Notes: a model not told the origin generated them from the letters alone. A DNA stretch of 64,000 nt from Nemertoderma westbladi (GCA_032718475.1 JAUCBJ010009145.1:1-64000), one strand, 5' to 3'; numbered from the stretch's first letter, positions 32,231 to 43,370 are shown. Program-made: numbers and translations.

Positions 32231-33501
32231 ACTAGAAAGGCATTTCCTAAAGGAAATGCAACCACGAAGCTAAGGACAATTAAACAAAGGGCCACAATTT
32301 GGTTTGTTGCTTAGCCTAGTTTAGTAGCATTTGCCAATAAATAACTTATATTCCCATGGAAACTAGAATTCTCTGGAACTGTTGGTTTTACCTTTGAAAA
32401 AAGATTCAGTCCAGATTGTGGTTCAGATAAAGATAACACATATCGAGTTTCAGAAAATATTGTAGTTTATGTCCAAATTACCGATTTTCTATCAAAATGC
32501 ATCTGTTTGCAGTGGTTGTCACGGAAACTGAAAAATAGAACAATGTAATTCGGATGCAGAATAAGTCATATAGTGGGGGTAGGGGTTAGTCTGAAGTTAT
32601 AATACTATTAACTTGTATTTCAAATTATCATTTTATAAATTTTAACATCTGTTTAGACCTGGTGCTATGGTAACTGTATTTTCTAATTAACCTCAAACGG
32701 CTTGGATATGGATCTTATAGATGAGTTGCAAAACCCCAAGTTTATATATATTACAGTTTTGCCTCAAATAGAGTTATCAATATAGACTTGAATGATATAG
32801 AGTTTAATAAACTACAGTTACCATGGTGACTAAATTTCTGGAATAATTAAAGTTTTACTAAAAGTTCCAACTAGTGGTCCAGATAACACAAACCCAGTTT
32901 TGTAAAATTTTATCGCTAAGTCTATGTCCAAGTGAATAATTTTTGTATAAAAACATCTGTTTTCAGCGGTTGTCATGGTAACTGAAAAATAGAACAATGT
33001 AATTCGGATGCAGAATAAGTTATATAGTGGGGGTAGGGATTGGTCCCAAGTCATAACACCTTGCCCGTAGGCCTCAAATTAACATTTTATAAATTTTAAC
33101 ATCTGTTTATCCCGGTTGCCAAGGTAACTGGATTTTCTATTTAGCCTCAATCGGATCTGCTATGGACCTTATAGTTGTGTTGCGAAACCCCAAGTTTATA
33201 TCTATTATAGTTTTCCTACAAATAGAGTTATAAAGATTGACTTGAAATACATAGACTTTTTTTGAAGTCCGTTTCCATGGAAACCAGATTTTTCCTGGAT
33301 ATTAGACCCGGCCCAAAAGATGCGCCTCGTCGAGTAGTATATACATGCAAAATTTCAGGGTACTTTTAAAGGCTAGTTTTTTCCCCGACCAAAAAACACT
33401 AAATCTGCTCCATACAAGTAAAATAGCCCACTATGAATAGACCATCTCAGCTAAGGAAAATCTTTCTTAGCGAAAGTAGTTGATTTTCCTTAGCTTCGTG
33501 G
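32231..33501 (+). repeat. X-unit 13 (copy of unit 6, variant right end)
   Basis: Follows unit 6 to about 33302, then switches to a different variant of the right end (TTAGACCCGGCCC). This marks the duplication edge or a conversion tract. Confidence 0.85.
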
Positions 33502-33548
33502 ATATGGACCTTACAGATGAGTTGTAAAACCCCAAATTTATATTTACT

Positions 33549-34506
33549 ACGAGAAAGGAATTTCCTAAAGGAAATGCAACCACGAAGCTAAGGAAAATTA
33601 AACAAACGGCCACACTTTGGTTCGTTGCTTAGCCTCGTTTAGTAGCATTTGTCAATAATTAACTTCTATTCCCATGGAAACTAGAGTTCTCTGGAACTGT
33701 TGCTTTAACCTTTGAAAAAAAATTCAGTACAGATTGTGGTTCAGATAACACATATACTGAGTTTCAGAAAATATTGTAGTTTATGTCCAAATTACCGATT
33801 TTCTATCAAAATGCATCTGTTTGCAGTGGTTGTCTTGGAAACTGAAAAATAGAACAATGTAATTCGGATGCAGAATAAGTCATATAGTGGGGGTAGGGGT
33901 TAGTCTCAAGTCATAATACTATTAACTTGTGCTTCAAATTATCATTTTTGTATAAAAACATATGTTTTCAGCGGTTGTCATGGTAACTGCAAAATAAAAC
34001 AATGAAATTCAGACGCAGAATAAGGTATATAGTGGGGGTAGGGGTTGGTCCCAAGTCAAAACACCTTAACCTTAGGCTTGAAATTAACATTTTATAAATT
34101 TTAACATCTGTTTATCCCGGTTGCCAAGATAACTGGATTTTCTATTTAACCTCAATCGGCTCAGCTATGGACCTTATAGTTGAATTGAGAAACCCCAAGA
34201 TTATTTCTATTATAGTTTTTCTACAAATAGAGTTATAAATATTGACTTGAAATACATAGACTTTTTTATAAGTCCGTTGCCATGGAAACCAGATTTTTCC
34301 TGGATATGAGACCCGGCCCAAAAGATGCGCCTCGTCGAGTAGTATATACATGCAAAATATCAGGGTACTTTTAAAGGCTAGTTTTTTCGCCTATCAAAAA
34401 ACCCCAAATCTGCCTCACACAAGTAAAATAGCCCACTATGAATAGACCATCTCAGCTAAGGAAAATCTTTCTTAGCGAAAGTAGTTGATTTTCCTTAGCT
34501 TCGTGG
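33549..34506 (+). repeat. X-unit 14, internally shortened
   Basis: 958 bp with both ends. About 300 bp is missing from the middle (about two monomers), a loss between like monomers. Flanks TTTACT / ACATTAC again show no duplication beyond A or AC. Confidence 0.85.
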
Positions 34507-34775
34507 ACATTACTAGAAAGGCATTTCCTAAAGGAAATGCAACCACGAAGCTAAGGAAAATTAAACAAACCGCCACACTTTGGTTCGTTGCTTAGCCTAG
34601 TTTAGTAGCATTTGACAATAAATAACTTCTACTCCCATGGAAACTAGAGTTCTATGGAACTGTTGGTTCATCCTTTGAAAAAAGATTCAGTACAGATTGT
34701 GGTTCAGATAACACATATACAAAGTTTCAGAAAATATTGTAGTTTATGTCCAAATTACCGATTTTCTATCAAAAT

Positions 34776-36201
34776 ACTACTACTACTAGGATCGGCATGC
34801 TGCATTGCAGCTGCATTTTTAAGAATGCTGTGCCGGCTTGTCAACAAAATTGCACCGCCACAACTCCCTATCACCCATGACATTTGCTAGATCATCCGCA
34901 TCTTTAAGGCCAGTGTCCTTTAAGATGCGTCTCAAGAAAGTCATGGGCTGTCCACCATGCTTATTCACTCCATGAGGCTGCCAAAGTACAAGATTATGCA
35001 CTGGCTGGTCCTCACGGCGAAAGCAATGTCCTGCAAAGCGGAGGCGATTTTGTTCTAGTGTCAAGCTTGGGAGAACCAATGAGACACCTCCAATGTTATA
35101 TAGTGTCTGGTTGGAGATGTGTGCATTGTACTTGACACAATGAACCCGGCGTAGCATTTTTGTGAATGTGCCATCCAGAGATTTGGTGTCCTCAGCAGTT
35201 AGAGCCCAGCATGGACTCCCGTAGAGGAGTACTGGAACTACTGCTGCTCTAAATAATCGGACCTTAAGTTTCCGATTAATTCTCGGTGACTTCCAAATCC
35301 TGGAAAGCCTATTCAAGGCTGCCCATGCCTTTCCCTTACGTATTCGAAGGTCCTCACCTGACTTCCGGATCCATGATCCCAGGTAACAGAAGTCGTCCAC
35401 ATGCTCAAGCATACCATCCTTTGAGCTTATGCTCATCCGATCAGAGACTTGCTGATGACTTTCAAAGTTAACGGTCAGAATTTTGGTCTTTCTGGAGTTA
35501 ATAAAAAGACCAACACTAGAAGCAGCATGTTCTAATGAGCTGAGGAGCCGTTGGGCTCCGTCTAATGATTCTGAGAGTACTCCTAAGTCATCAGCAAAGT
35601 CTAGATCAGTTAGGTACTTGGCAGGATTTCCTCGACTTCTGGAGCCAGTAGGTGGAGTTATCATCACCCCATCATCATTATGATGATCTAAGGACATGCG
35701 TAGAACATAGTCAACCACAATAATGAACAAGAATGGTGCAAGTGTGTCTCCTTGGAGGACGCCCCATAACACTTCAAATGGTTCTGTGTCACCATCAACA
35801 GTAGACACAAATGTTGTCGAACCATCGTATACTGATCTGATTGCTGCAATAATTTCATCAGGAATCCCATATAATGAAAGTATGCTGAACATACGTGAGC
35901 GAGAGACTGAATCAAAGGCCTTGAAGAAGTCAACAAAGATAACAGCCAGATGCCTGTCTTTCTTTTTTGATAATTCTTCAATTATCCTTCTAAGTGCCAA
36001 AATGGGCTCCATGGTCCCACGACCTTTACGGAACCCATTCTGATTTCCACGGAGCAGTCTCTCAATGGGATCCCTGATGCGATTTAATAGAATCCTATTG
36101 TATAGCTTTGCAGCAATCGAGATCAATGAGATTCCCCGAAAAGAACCATAGAGTGTTAGGTTGCCCTTCTTGGGAACTGGCACCAACTTATTTGGCACCA
36201 A
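34776..36201 (-). mobile_element. LINE copy 2 (segmental duplicate of copy 1)
   Basis: Same boundaries and same CTATCAAAAT flanks as copy 1. It therefore arose with the surrounding unit by DNA duplication and not by a new insertion. Confidence 0.9.
34819..36201 (-). CDS. LINE reverse transcriptase, truncated (copy 2)
   Basis: 460 open codons with the same RT motifs as copy 1 (VDFFKAFDSV, LQGDTLAPFLF, FADD). Visible replacements are GNPTKY to GNPAKY and SLVPPS to SLVLPS. The open frame is explained by recent duplication, not by selection. No endonuclease. Confidence 0.88.
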   Translation of the reverse strand: MVPNKLVPVPKKGNLTLYGSFRGISLISIAAKLYNRILLNRIRDPIERLLRGNQNGFRKGRGTMEPILALRRIIEELSKKKDRHLAVIFVDFFKAFDSVSRSRMFSILSLYGIPDEIIAAIRSVYDGSTTFVSTVDGDTEPFEVLWGVLQGDTLAPFLFIIVVDYVLRMSLDHHNDDGVMITPPTGSRSRGNPAKYLTDLDFADDLGVLSESLDGAQRLLSSLEHAASSVGLFINSRKTKILTVNFESHQQVSDRMSISSKDGMLEHVDDFCYLGSWIRKSGEDLRIRKGKAWAALNRLSRIWKSPRINRKLKVRLFRAAVVPVLLYGSPCWALTAEDTKSLDGTFTKMLRRVHCVKYNAHISNQTLYNIGGVSLVLPSLTLEQNRLRFAGHCFRREDQPVHNLVLWQPHGVNKHGGQPMTFLRRILKDTGLKDADDLANVMGDRELWRCNFVDKPAQHS

Positions 36202-37207
36202 CTATCAAAATGCATCTGTTTGTAGTGGTTGTCATGGAAACTGAAAAATAGAACAATGTAATTCGGATGCAGAATAAGTCATATAGTGGGGGTAGGTGTT
36301 GGTCCCAAGTCTTAATAGTATTAACTTGTGCTTCAAATTATCATTTTATAAATTTTAACATCTGTTTAGTCTTGTTGCTATGGTGACTGGAATTTCTAAT
36401 TAACCTCGAACGGCTTGGATATGGACCTTATAGTTGAGTTGAGAAACCCCAAGTTTATATCTATTGCGGTTTTTCTACAAATAGAGTTATGAATATAGAC
36501 TTGAATGATATAATCTGTAATAAACTCCAGTTACCACGGTAACTAGATATTTCTGAAATGTTTTGAGTTTCACTAAAAGTTCCAACTAGTGGTCCGGATA
36601 ACACATACCCAGTTTCGTAAAATTTTATCGCGAAGTCTATGTCCAAATGAGTAATTTTTGTATAAAAACATCTGTTTTCAGCGGTTGTCAGGGTAACTGC
36701 AAACTAAAACAATGAAATTTGGACGCAGAATAAGTTATATAGTGGGGGTAGGGGTTGGTCCCAAGTCATAACACCTTAACCTTAGGCTTCAAATTAACAT
36801 TTTATAAATTTTAACATCTGTTTAGCCCTGTTGTCAAGGTAACTGGATTTTCTATTGAACCTCAATCGGCTCTGCTATGGACCTTATAGTTGAGTTGAGA
36901 AACCCCAAGTTTATATGTATTATAGTTTTCCTACAAATAGAGTTATAAATATTGACTTGAAATACATAGACTTTTTTCTCAGTCCGTTGCCATGGAAACC
37001 AGATTTTTCCTGGATATGAGACCCATCCCACACAACGCGCCTTGATGAGTAGTATATACATGCAAAATTTCAGGGTACTTTTAAAGGCTAGTTTTTTCCC
37101 CGACCAAAAAAAACCAAATCTGCCTCACACAAGTAAAATAGCCCACTATGAATAGACCATCTCAGCTAAGGAAAATCTTTCTTAGCGAAAGTAGTTGATT
37201 TTCCTTA

Positions 37208-38470
37208 ACTAGAAAGGCATTTCCTAAAGGAAATGCAACCACGAAGCTAAGGAAAATTAAACAAACGGCCACAATTTGGTTCGTTGCTTAGCCTAGTTTA
37301 GTAGCATTTGCCAATAAATAACTTCTATTCCCATGGAAACTAGAGTTCTCTGGAACTGTTGGTTTTACCTTTGAAAAAAGATTCAGTCCAGATTGTTTTT
37401 CAGATAACACATCGAGTTTCAGAAAATATTGTAGTTTATGTCCAAATTACAGATTTTCTATCAAAATGCATCTGTTTGCAGTGGTTGTCATGGAAACTGA
37501 AAAATAGAACAATGTAATTCGGATGCAGAATAAGTCATATAGTGGGGGTAGGTGTTGGTCCCAAGTCATAATACTATTAAATTGTGCTTCAAATTATCAT
37601 TTTATTAATTTTAACATTTGTTTACTCTTGTTGCTATGGTAAATGGATTTTCTAATTAACTTCGAACGGCTTGTATATGGACCTTATAGATGAGTTACAA
37701 AACCCCAAGTTTATATATATTACAGTTTTGCTAGAAATAGAGTTATCAATATAGACTTGAATGATATAGAGTTTAATAAACTACAGTTACCATGGTAACT
37801 AAATTTCTGGAATGATTTAAGTTTCACTAAAAGTTCCAACTAGTGGTGCAGATAACACATACCCAGTTTTGTAAAATTTTATCGCGAAGTCTATGTCCAA
37901 ATGAATAATTTTTGTATAAAAACATCTGTTTTCGGCTGTTGTCATGGTAACTGAAAAATAGAACAATGTAATTCGGATGCAGAATAAGTTATATAGTGGG
38001 GGTAGGGGTTGGTCTCAAGTCATAACACCTTGCCCTTAGGCCTCAAATTATCATTTTATAAATTTTAACATCTGTTTATCCCGGTTGCCAACGTAACTGG
38101 ATTTTCTATTTAGCCTCAATCGGCTCTGCTATGGACCTTATAGTTGTGTTGAGAAACCCCAAGTTTAAATCTATTATAGTTTTCCTACAAATAGAGTTAT
38201 AAATATTGACTTGAAATACATAGACTTTTTTTGAAGTCCGTTGCCATGGAAACCAGATTTTTCCTGGATATGAGACCCGGCCCAAAAGATGCGCCTCGCC
38301 GAGTAGTATATACATGCAAAATTTCAGGGTACTTTTAAAGGCTAGTTTTTTCGCCTATCAAAAAACCCCAAATCTGCCTCACACAAGTAAAATAGCCCAC
38401 TATGAATAGACCATCTCAGCTAAGGAAAATCTTTCTTAGCGAAAGTAGTTGATTTTCCTTAGCTTCGTGG
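37208..38470 (+). repeat. X-unit 16, chimera of two unit types
   Basis: The left part, to about 37690, follows unit 2 (CAGATTGTTTTTCAG variant). The right part follows unit 12 (GAGTTACAAAACCCC, GTGGTGCAGATAAC variants). The switch lies in a shared stretch, as expected for unequal exchange or gene conversion. A second ACTTCGTGG follows at 38471. Confidence 0.8.
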
Positions 38471-38479
38471 ACTTCGTGG

Positions 38480-39902
38480 ACTACTACTAGGATCGGCATG
38501 CTGCATTGCAGCTGCATTTTTAAGAATGCTGTGCCGGCTTGTCAACAAAATTGCACCGCCACAACTCCCTATCACCCATGACATTTGCTAGATCATCCGC
38601 ATCTTTAAGGCCAGTGTCCTTTAAGATGCGTCTCAAGAGAGTCATGGGCTGTCCACCATGCTTATTCACTCCATGAGGCTGCCAAAGTACAAGATTATGC
38701 ACTGGCTGGTCCTCACGGCGAAAGCAATGTCCTGCAAAGCGGAGGCGATTTTGTTCTAGTGTCAAGCTTGGGGGAACCAATGAGACACCTCCAATGTTAT
38801 ATAGTGTCTGGTTGGAGATGTGTGCATTGTACTTGACACAATGAACCCGGCGTAGCATTTTTGTGAATGTGCCATCCAGAGATTTGGTGTCCTCAGCAGT
38901 TAGAGCCCAGCATGGACTCCCGTAGAGGAGTACTGGAACTACTGCTGCTCTAAATAATCGGACCTTAAGTTTCCGATTAATTCTCGGTGACTTCCAAATC
39001 CTGGAAAGCCTATTCAAGGCTGCCCATGCCTTTCCCTTACGTATTCGAAGGTCCTCACCTGACTTCCGGATCCATGATCCCAGGTAACAGAAGTCGTCCA
39101 CATGCTCAAGCATACCATCCTTTGAGCTTATGCTCATCCGATCAGAGACTTGCTGATGACTTTCAAAGTTAACGGTCAGAATTTTGGTCTTTCTGGAGTT
39201 AATAAAAAGACCAACACTAGAAGCAGCATGTTCTAATGAGCTGAGGAGCCGTTGGGCTCCGTCTAATGATTCTGAGAGTACTCCTAAGTCATCAGCAAAG
39301 TCTAGATCAGTTAGGTACTTGGCAGGATTTCCTCGACTTCTGGAGCCAGTAGGTGGAGTTATCATCACCCCATCATCATTATGATGATCTAAGGACATGC
39401 GTAGAACATAGTCAACCACAATAATGAACAAGAATGGTGCAAGTGTGTCTCCTTGGAGGACGCCCCATAACACTTCAAATGGTTCTGTGTCACCATCAAC
39501 AGTAGACACAAATGTTGTCGAACCATCGTATACTGATCTGATTGCTGCAATAATTTCATCAGGAATCCCATATAATGAAAGTATGCTGAACATACGTGAG
39601 CGAGAGACTGAATCAAAGGCCTTGAAGAAGTCAACAAAGATAACAGCCAGATGCCTGTCTTTCTTTTTTGATAATTCTTCAATTATCCTTCTAAGTGCCA
39701 AAATGGGCTCCATGGTCCCACGACCTTTACGGAACCCATTCTGATTTCCACGGAGCAGTCTCTCAATGGGATCCCTGATGCGATTTAATAGAATCCTATT
39801 GTATAGCTTTGCAGCAATCGAGATCAATGAGATTCCCCGAAAAGAACCATAGAGTGTTAGGTTGCCCTTCTTGGGAACTGGCACCAACTTATTTGGCACC
39901 AA
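38480..39902 (-). mobile_element. LINE copy 3 (duplicate carried with its right flank)
   Basis: The right side and the CTATCAAAAT flank at 39903-39912 match copies 1 and 2, but the left flank is the X-unit end TTCGTGG. Offset to copy 1 is 22216 and the duplicated segment runs to 40619, so this is a fused segmental copy. Confidence 0.88.
38520..39902 (-). CDS. LINE reverse transcriptase, truncated (copy 3)
   Basis: 460 open codons, same motifs and GNPAKY as copy 2 but VPPS as copy 1, plus MTLLRR for MTFLRR. It retains the FADD active site. Same absence of the N-terminal half. Confidence 0.88.
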   Translation of the reverse strand: MVPNKLVPVPKKGNLTLYGSFRGISLISIAAKLYNRILLNRIRDPIERLLRGNQNGFRKGRGTMEPILALRRIIEELSKKKDRHLAVIFVDFFKAFDSVSRSRMFSILSLYGIPDEIIAAIRSVYDGSTTFVSTVDGDTEPFEVLWGVLQGDTLAPFLFIIVVDYVLRMSLDHHNDDGVMITPPTGSRSRGNPAKYLTDLDFADDLGVLSESLDGAQRLLSSLEHAASSVGLFINSRKTKILTVNFESHQQVSDRMSISSKDGMLEHVDDFCYLGSWIRKSGEDLRIRKGKAWAALNRLSRIWKSPRINRKLKVRLFRAAVVPVLLYGSPCWALTAEDTKSLDGTFTKMLRRVHCVKYNAHISNQTLYNIGGVSLVPPSLTLEQNRLRFAGHCFRREDQPVHNLVLWQPHGVNKHGGQPMTLLRRILKDTGLKDADDLANVMGDRELWRCNFVDKPAQHS

Positions 39903-40619
39903 CTATCAAAATGCATCTGTTTGTAGTGGTTGTCATGGAAACTGAAAAATAGAACAATGTAATTCGGATGCAGAATAAGTCATATAGTGGGGGTAGGTGT
40001 TGGTCCCAAGTCTTAATAGTATTAACTTGTGCTTCAAATTATCATTTTATAAATTTTAACATCTGTTTAGTCTTGTTGCTATGGTGACTGGAATTTCTAA
40101 TTAACCTCGAACGGCTTGGATATGGACCTTATAGTTGAGTTGAGAAACCCCAAGTTTATATCTATTGCGGTTTTTCTACAAATAGAGTTATGAATATAGA
40201 CTTGAATGATATAATCTGTAATAAACTCCAGTTACCACGGTAACTAGATATTTCTGAAATGTTTTGAGTTTCACTAAAAGTTCCAACTAGTGGTCCGGAT
40301 AACACATACCCAGTTTCGTAAAATTTTATCGCGAAGTCTATGTCCAAATGAGTAATTTTTGTATAAAAACATCTGTTTTCAGCGGTTGTCAGGGTAACTG
40401 CAAACTAAAACAATGAAATTTGGACGCAGAATAAGTTATATAGTGGGGGTAGGGGTTGGTCCCAAGTCATAACACCTTAACCTTAGGCTTCAAATTAACA
40501 TTTTATAAATTTTAACATCTGTTTAGCCCAGTTGTCAAGGTAACTGGATTTTCTATTGAACCTCAATCGGCTCTGCTATGGACCTTATAGTTGAGTTGAG
40601 AAACCCCAAGTTTATATGT
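39903..40619 (+). repeat. X-unit 17, fragment duplicated with LINE copy 3
   Basis: Equals 17687-18403 (offset 22216) with single-base changes (for example GCCCAGTTGTC for GCCCTGTTGTC). It stops abruptly at TTTATATGT, where unrelated AT-rich DNA begins. Confidence 0.85.
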
Positions 40620-41100
40620 GGCTGGCCACGAGAAAAGGGACCTTATGTCACCGGAGGTCGATTTTGAGTTATTATGCCTATGAGATGCAGAATTTTCCTG
40701 AGATTTTAACAAAAAAAACGGTGTCTCAATATCTATTTCCAAAAAAAAGTTATAGCGATTTATGTCAAGGTGAATCGGGTAGCAAAAAAAATTTTATTAA
40801 TAGCAGTTATACTGTAATAAGCGATTATTAAAAAAAAATGGAAAATATTAATAATATCATAGCAATTCTTACTATATAGTTAGGCAGCTCAATGTTATTC
40901 GGCTTTTTATACAACTTTTAACAATTTGAAACTAATATTGTTCATGAACTATTTTAACAAAAATTTTACAAATTTTCAAAAAAACATGAAACCAAAAATT
41001 TTTTTTTTTAATTTAAAATTTTTTCAAAAAGATAAATTTTTTTAACAAAATTTAAAATTATTTGTATTTTGAATTCTTTATTGGGATTACAAAATTTAAT
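40620..41100. other. AT-rich insertion in the X-unit array
   Basis: About 480 bases starting GGCTGGCCACGAG, rich in poly-A and poly-T, unlike any X-unit part. No gene is seen. It separates a unit broken at 40619 from one resuming near 41107. Confidence 0.5.
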
Positions 41101-41790
41101 AACTACGAAGTTACCATGGTAACTAAATTTCTGGCATGATTTCAGTTTCACTAAAAGTTCCAACTGTGGTGCAGTACCACATACCCAGTTTTGTACAATT
41201 TTATCGCGAAGTCTATGTCCAAATGAATACATTTTTGTATAAACCTCTGTTTTCGGCTGTTGTCATGGTACTGAACACTGAACAATGTAATTCGGCTGCA
41301 GAATTAGTTATTAGTGGCGCTAGGGGTTGGTCTCAAGTCATAACACCTTGCCCTTAGGCCTCAAATTATCATTTTATAAATTTTAACATCTGTTTATCCC
41401 GGTTGCCAACGTAACTGGATTTTCTATTTAGCCTCGAATCGGATCTGCTATGGACCTTATAGTTGTGTTGCGAAACCAAAAAGTTTAAATCTATTATAGT
41501 TTTCCTACAAATAGAGTTATAAATATTGACTTGAAATACATAGACTTTTTTTGAAGTCCGTTGCCATGGAAACCAGATTTTTCCTGGATATGAGACCCGG
41601 CCCAAAAGATGCGCCTCGCCGAGTAGTATATACATGCAAAATTTCAGGGTACTTTTAAAGGCTAGTTTTTTCGCCTATCAAAAAACCCCAAATCTGCCTC
41701 ACACAAGTAAAATAGCCCACTATGAATAGACCATCTCAGCTAAGGAAAATCTTTCTTAGCGAAAGTAGTTGATTTTCCTTAGCTTCGTGG
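41101..41790 (+). repeat. X-unit 18, degenerate and 5'-truncated
   Basis: Resumes at GTTACCATGGTAAC. The first 210 bases carry many single-base losses and changes compared with unit 12; the rest is nearly identical to unit 12. Confidence 0.8.
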
Positions 41791-42504
41791 ATTGAATTTA
41801 GACTTGAATGATATAGACTTTAATAAACTCCAGGTACCATGGTAACAAGATATTTCTGGAACGTTTTCAGTTTCACTAAAAGTTCCAACTAATGGTCCAG
41901 ATAACACATTCCCAGTTTCGTAAAATGTTATCGCGAAGTCTATTTCCAAATGAGTTATTTTTGTATAAAAACATCTGTTTTCAGCGGTTGTCATGGTAAC
42001 TGCAAAATTAAACAATGAAATTCGGACGCAGAATAAGTCATATAGTGGGGGTAGGGGTTGGTCCCAAGACATAACACCTTAACCTTAGCCCGGTTTAACC
42101 TTAGCCATCTGTTTAGCCCGGTTGCCAAGGTAACTGAATTTTCTATTTAACCTCAATCGACTCTGCTATGGATCTTATAGTTGAGTTGAGAAACCCCAAG
42201 TTTATATCTATTATAGTTTTATAAATAGAGTTATAAATATTAACTTGAAATACATAGACTTTTTTCTAAGTCCGTTGCCATGGAAACCAGATTTTTCCTG
42301 GATATGAGACCCATCCCACACGATGCGCCTTGGCGAGTAGTATATACATGCAAAATGTCAGGGTACATTTAAATGCTAGTTTATTCTGGAATCAAAAAAC
42401 ACTAAATCTGCCTCATACAAGTAAAATAGCCCACTATGAATACACCATCTCAGCTAGGGTAAATCTTTCTTAGCGAAAGTAGTTGATTTTCCTTAGCTTC
42501 GTGG
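41791..42504 (+). repeat. X-unit 19, 5'-truncated
   Basis: Begins inside monomer C (ATTGAATTTAGACTTG, as in unit 5) and ends normally. It has an internal GCCCGGTTTAACCTTAGCC duplication near 42085-42120. Confidence 0.8.
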
Positions 42505-42527
42505 ATAGACTTGAATAAACAACAGTT

Positions 42528-42699
42528 ACTAGAAAGGCATTTCCTAAAGGAAATGCAACCACGAAGCTAAGGAAAATTAAACAAAGGGCCACAATTTGGT
42601 TTGTTGCCTAGCCTAGTTTAGTAGCATTTGCCAATAAATAACTTACTAGAAAGGCATTTCCTAAAGGAAATGCAACCACGAAGCTAAGGAAAATTAAAC
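42528..42699 (+). repeat. X-units 20 and 21, left-end stubs
   Basis: Two consecutive left ends, 42528-42644 and 42645-42699, each with the GCATTTCCTAAAGGAAATGC hairpin, and no right ends. Confidence 0.8.
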
Positions 42700-42805
42700 A
42701 CTCTTTGACTCATCAGTTCATTGATTTACCGAGTTAAAAGAACTCCCGGTATTGCCAAGGTAACTGGACTTTTCTAGAAATGCTTAGTTTTACATTAAGA
42801 TCTAG
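42700..42805. other. Flank between X-unit array and BEL element 2
   Basis: About 100 bases with GTATTGCCAAGGTAACTGG, a relic of monomer C, then unassigned sequence up to the LTR. Confidence 0.4.
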
Positions 42806-43370
42806 TGTGACGGGATCCACCCAGGATCCCGGTTTATCCGGTTTCTAAACTACGCGTCGTCCCCGCCGTGTGTATGTGAAAAGGTGGAAACAGTTATTGA
42901 TCGTTGTATACAGTTCCAGGGTATAATAGTATAAGACAAGATAAAATATAAGTGAATAATATAAGTGTACCGGTAAAATGATATGCAATGATGACTGGAC
43001 GGAGATGACGGTATTTAGATTTCCGGTACCATCCTAACTAACTGACTTACTATAAGTGAATGAAATGATTACTGTATTGATAATATATATTGCACGGTTG
43101 GCCGTGTTACATTACTCAACCGATGCCTTCCCCCCATTGGCTAATAACCCTGTTGTCGCCCTTTGCCTCCCCTGGAGGGTTTCCCTTTGCCCCTGTTGCT
43201 CTCTCTCTCTCTCAGGGGTGTAACCCCTGACCCTTATTGTGTGTGTGTGCGTGCTTTCTCCTTCCCACTTTATTGGGGTGGCACGAGGTTGATTGCTCAC
43301 CCTCGTGTTCCCCAATATTGCTTAACGGTTCAACTTTATGGGGTGGTTAGCGGAATTGGATAAGCTAACA
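42806..43370 (-). repeat. 3' LTR of BEL element 2
   Basis: 565 bp, TGTGACGGGATCC...GGATAAGCTAACA, i.e. TG...CA. It is homologous to the LTR of element 1 but differs by many substitutions and indels, so the two elements are not sister insertions. Confidence 0.88.

Larger units (their letters stand above)
25765..33302 (+). repeat. Segmental duplication, second copy with one added X-unit
   Basis: Second copy of 18717-24978. It contains units equivalent to 2, 3, 4 and 5 at 25765-27031, 27134-28405, 28542-29805 and 29806-30913, and most of unit 6 (32231 onward). The 1276-bp unit 30921-32196 was added after the duplication. Confidence 0.9.
34512..37207 (+). repeat. X-unit 15, duplicate of unit 1 with LINE copy 2
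   Basis: Offset 18515 from unit 1, covering 15997-18692. It ends at TTCCTTAAC, where the next unit begins, so its own TCGTGG end is lost. Confidence 0.88.
15335..42699. repeat. Array of X-units: non-coding mobile repeats of about 1.27 kb
   Basis: About twenty full or partial copies in one orientation. A full unit starts AC(T/G)AGAAAGGCATTTCC, where GCATTTCCTAAAGGAAATGC is a perfect hairpin (stem 9, loop 2). It ends with a hairpin whose arms are AGCTAAGGAAAATC and GATTTTCCTTAGCT, then TCGTGG. The last 20 bases reappear inverted 28 bases inside the left end. The interior is seven degenerate monomers of about 153 bp in the order A-B-C-A-B-C-A, each holding a GTTRCCATGGTAAC-like palindrome. No coding frame is present. 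The insertion mode (no clear target duplication, terminal hairpins, tandem core) resembles non-autonomous Helitron-like elements such as the pearl elements of bivalves; this parallel is inference. Confidence 0.9.

Noticed and set aside
15514-42072. Many short frames of 60-100 codons in the middle array (for example peptides with YPGKIWFPWQRT or VLSGPLVGTFSET)
   Set aside because: They occur in non-coding X-units, recur on both strands with the repeat, lack consistent starts and are broken in sister units. They are by-products of the repeat, not genes.
15997-42699. CRISPR-like or simple centromeric satellite reading of the array
   Set aside because: There are no short repeats with unique spacers, and the units have defined ends, nested insertions and a clean empty site, which fits transposed elements better than a pure satellite.
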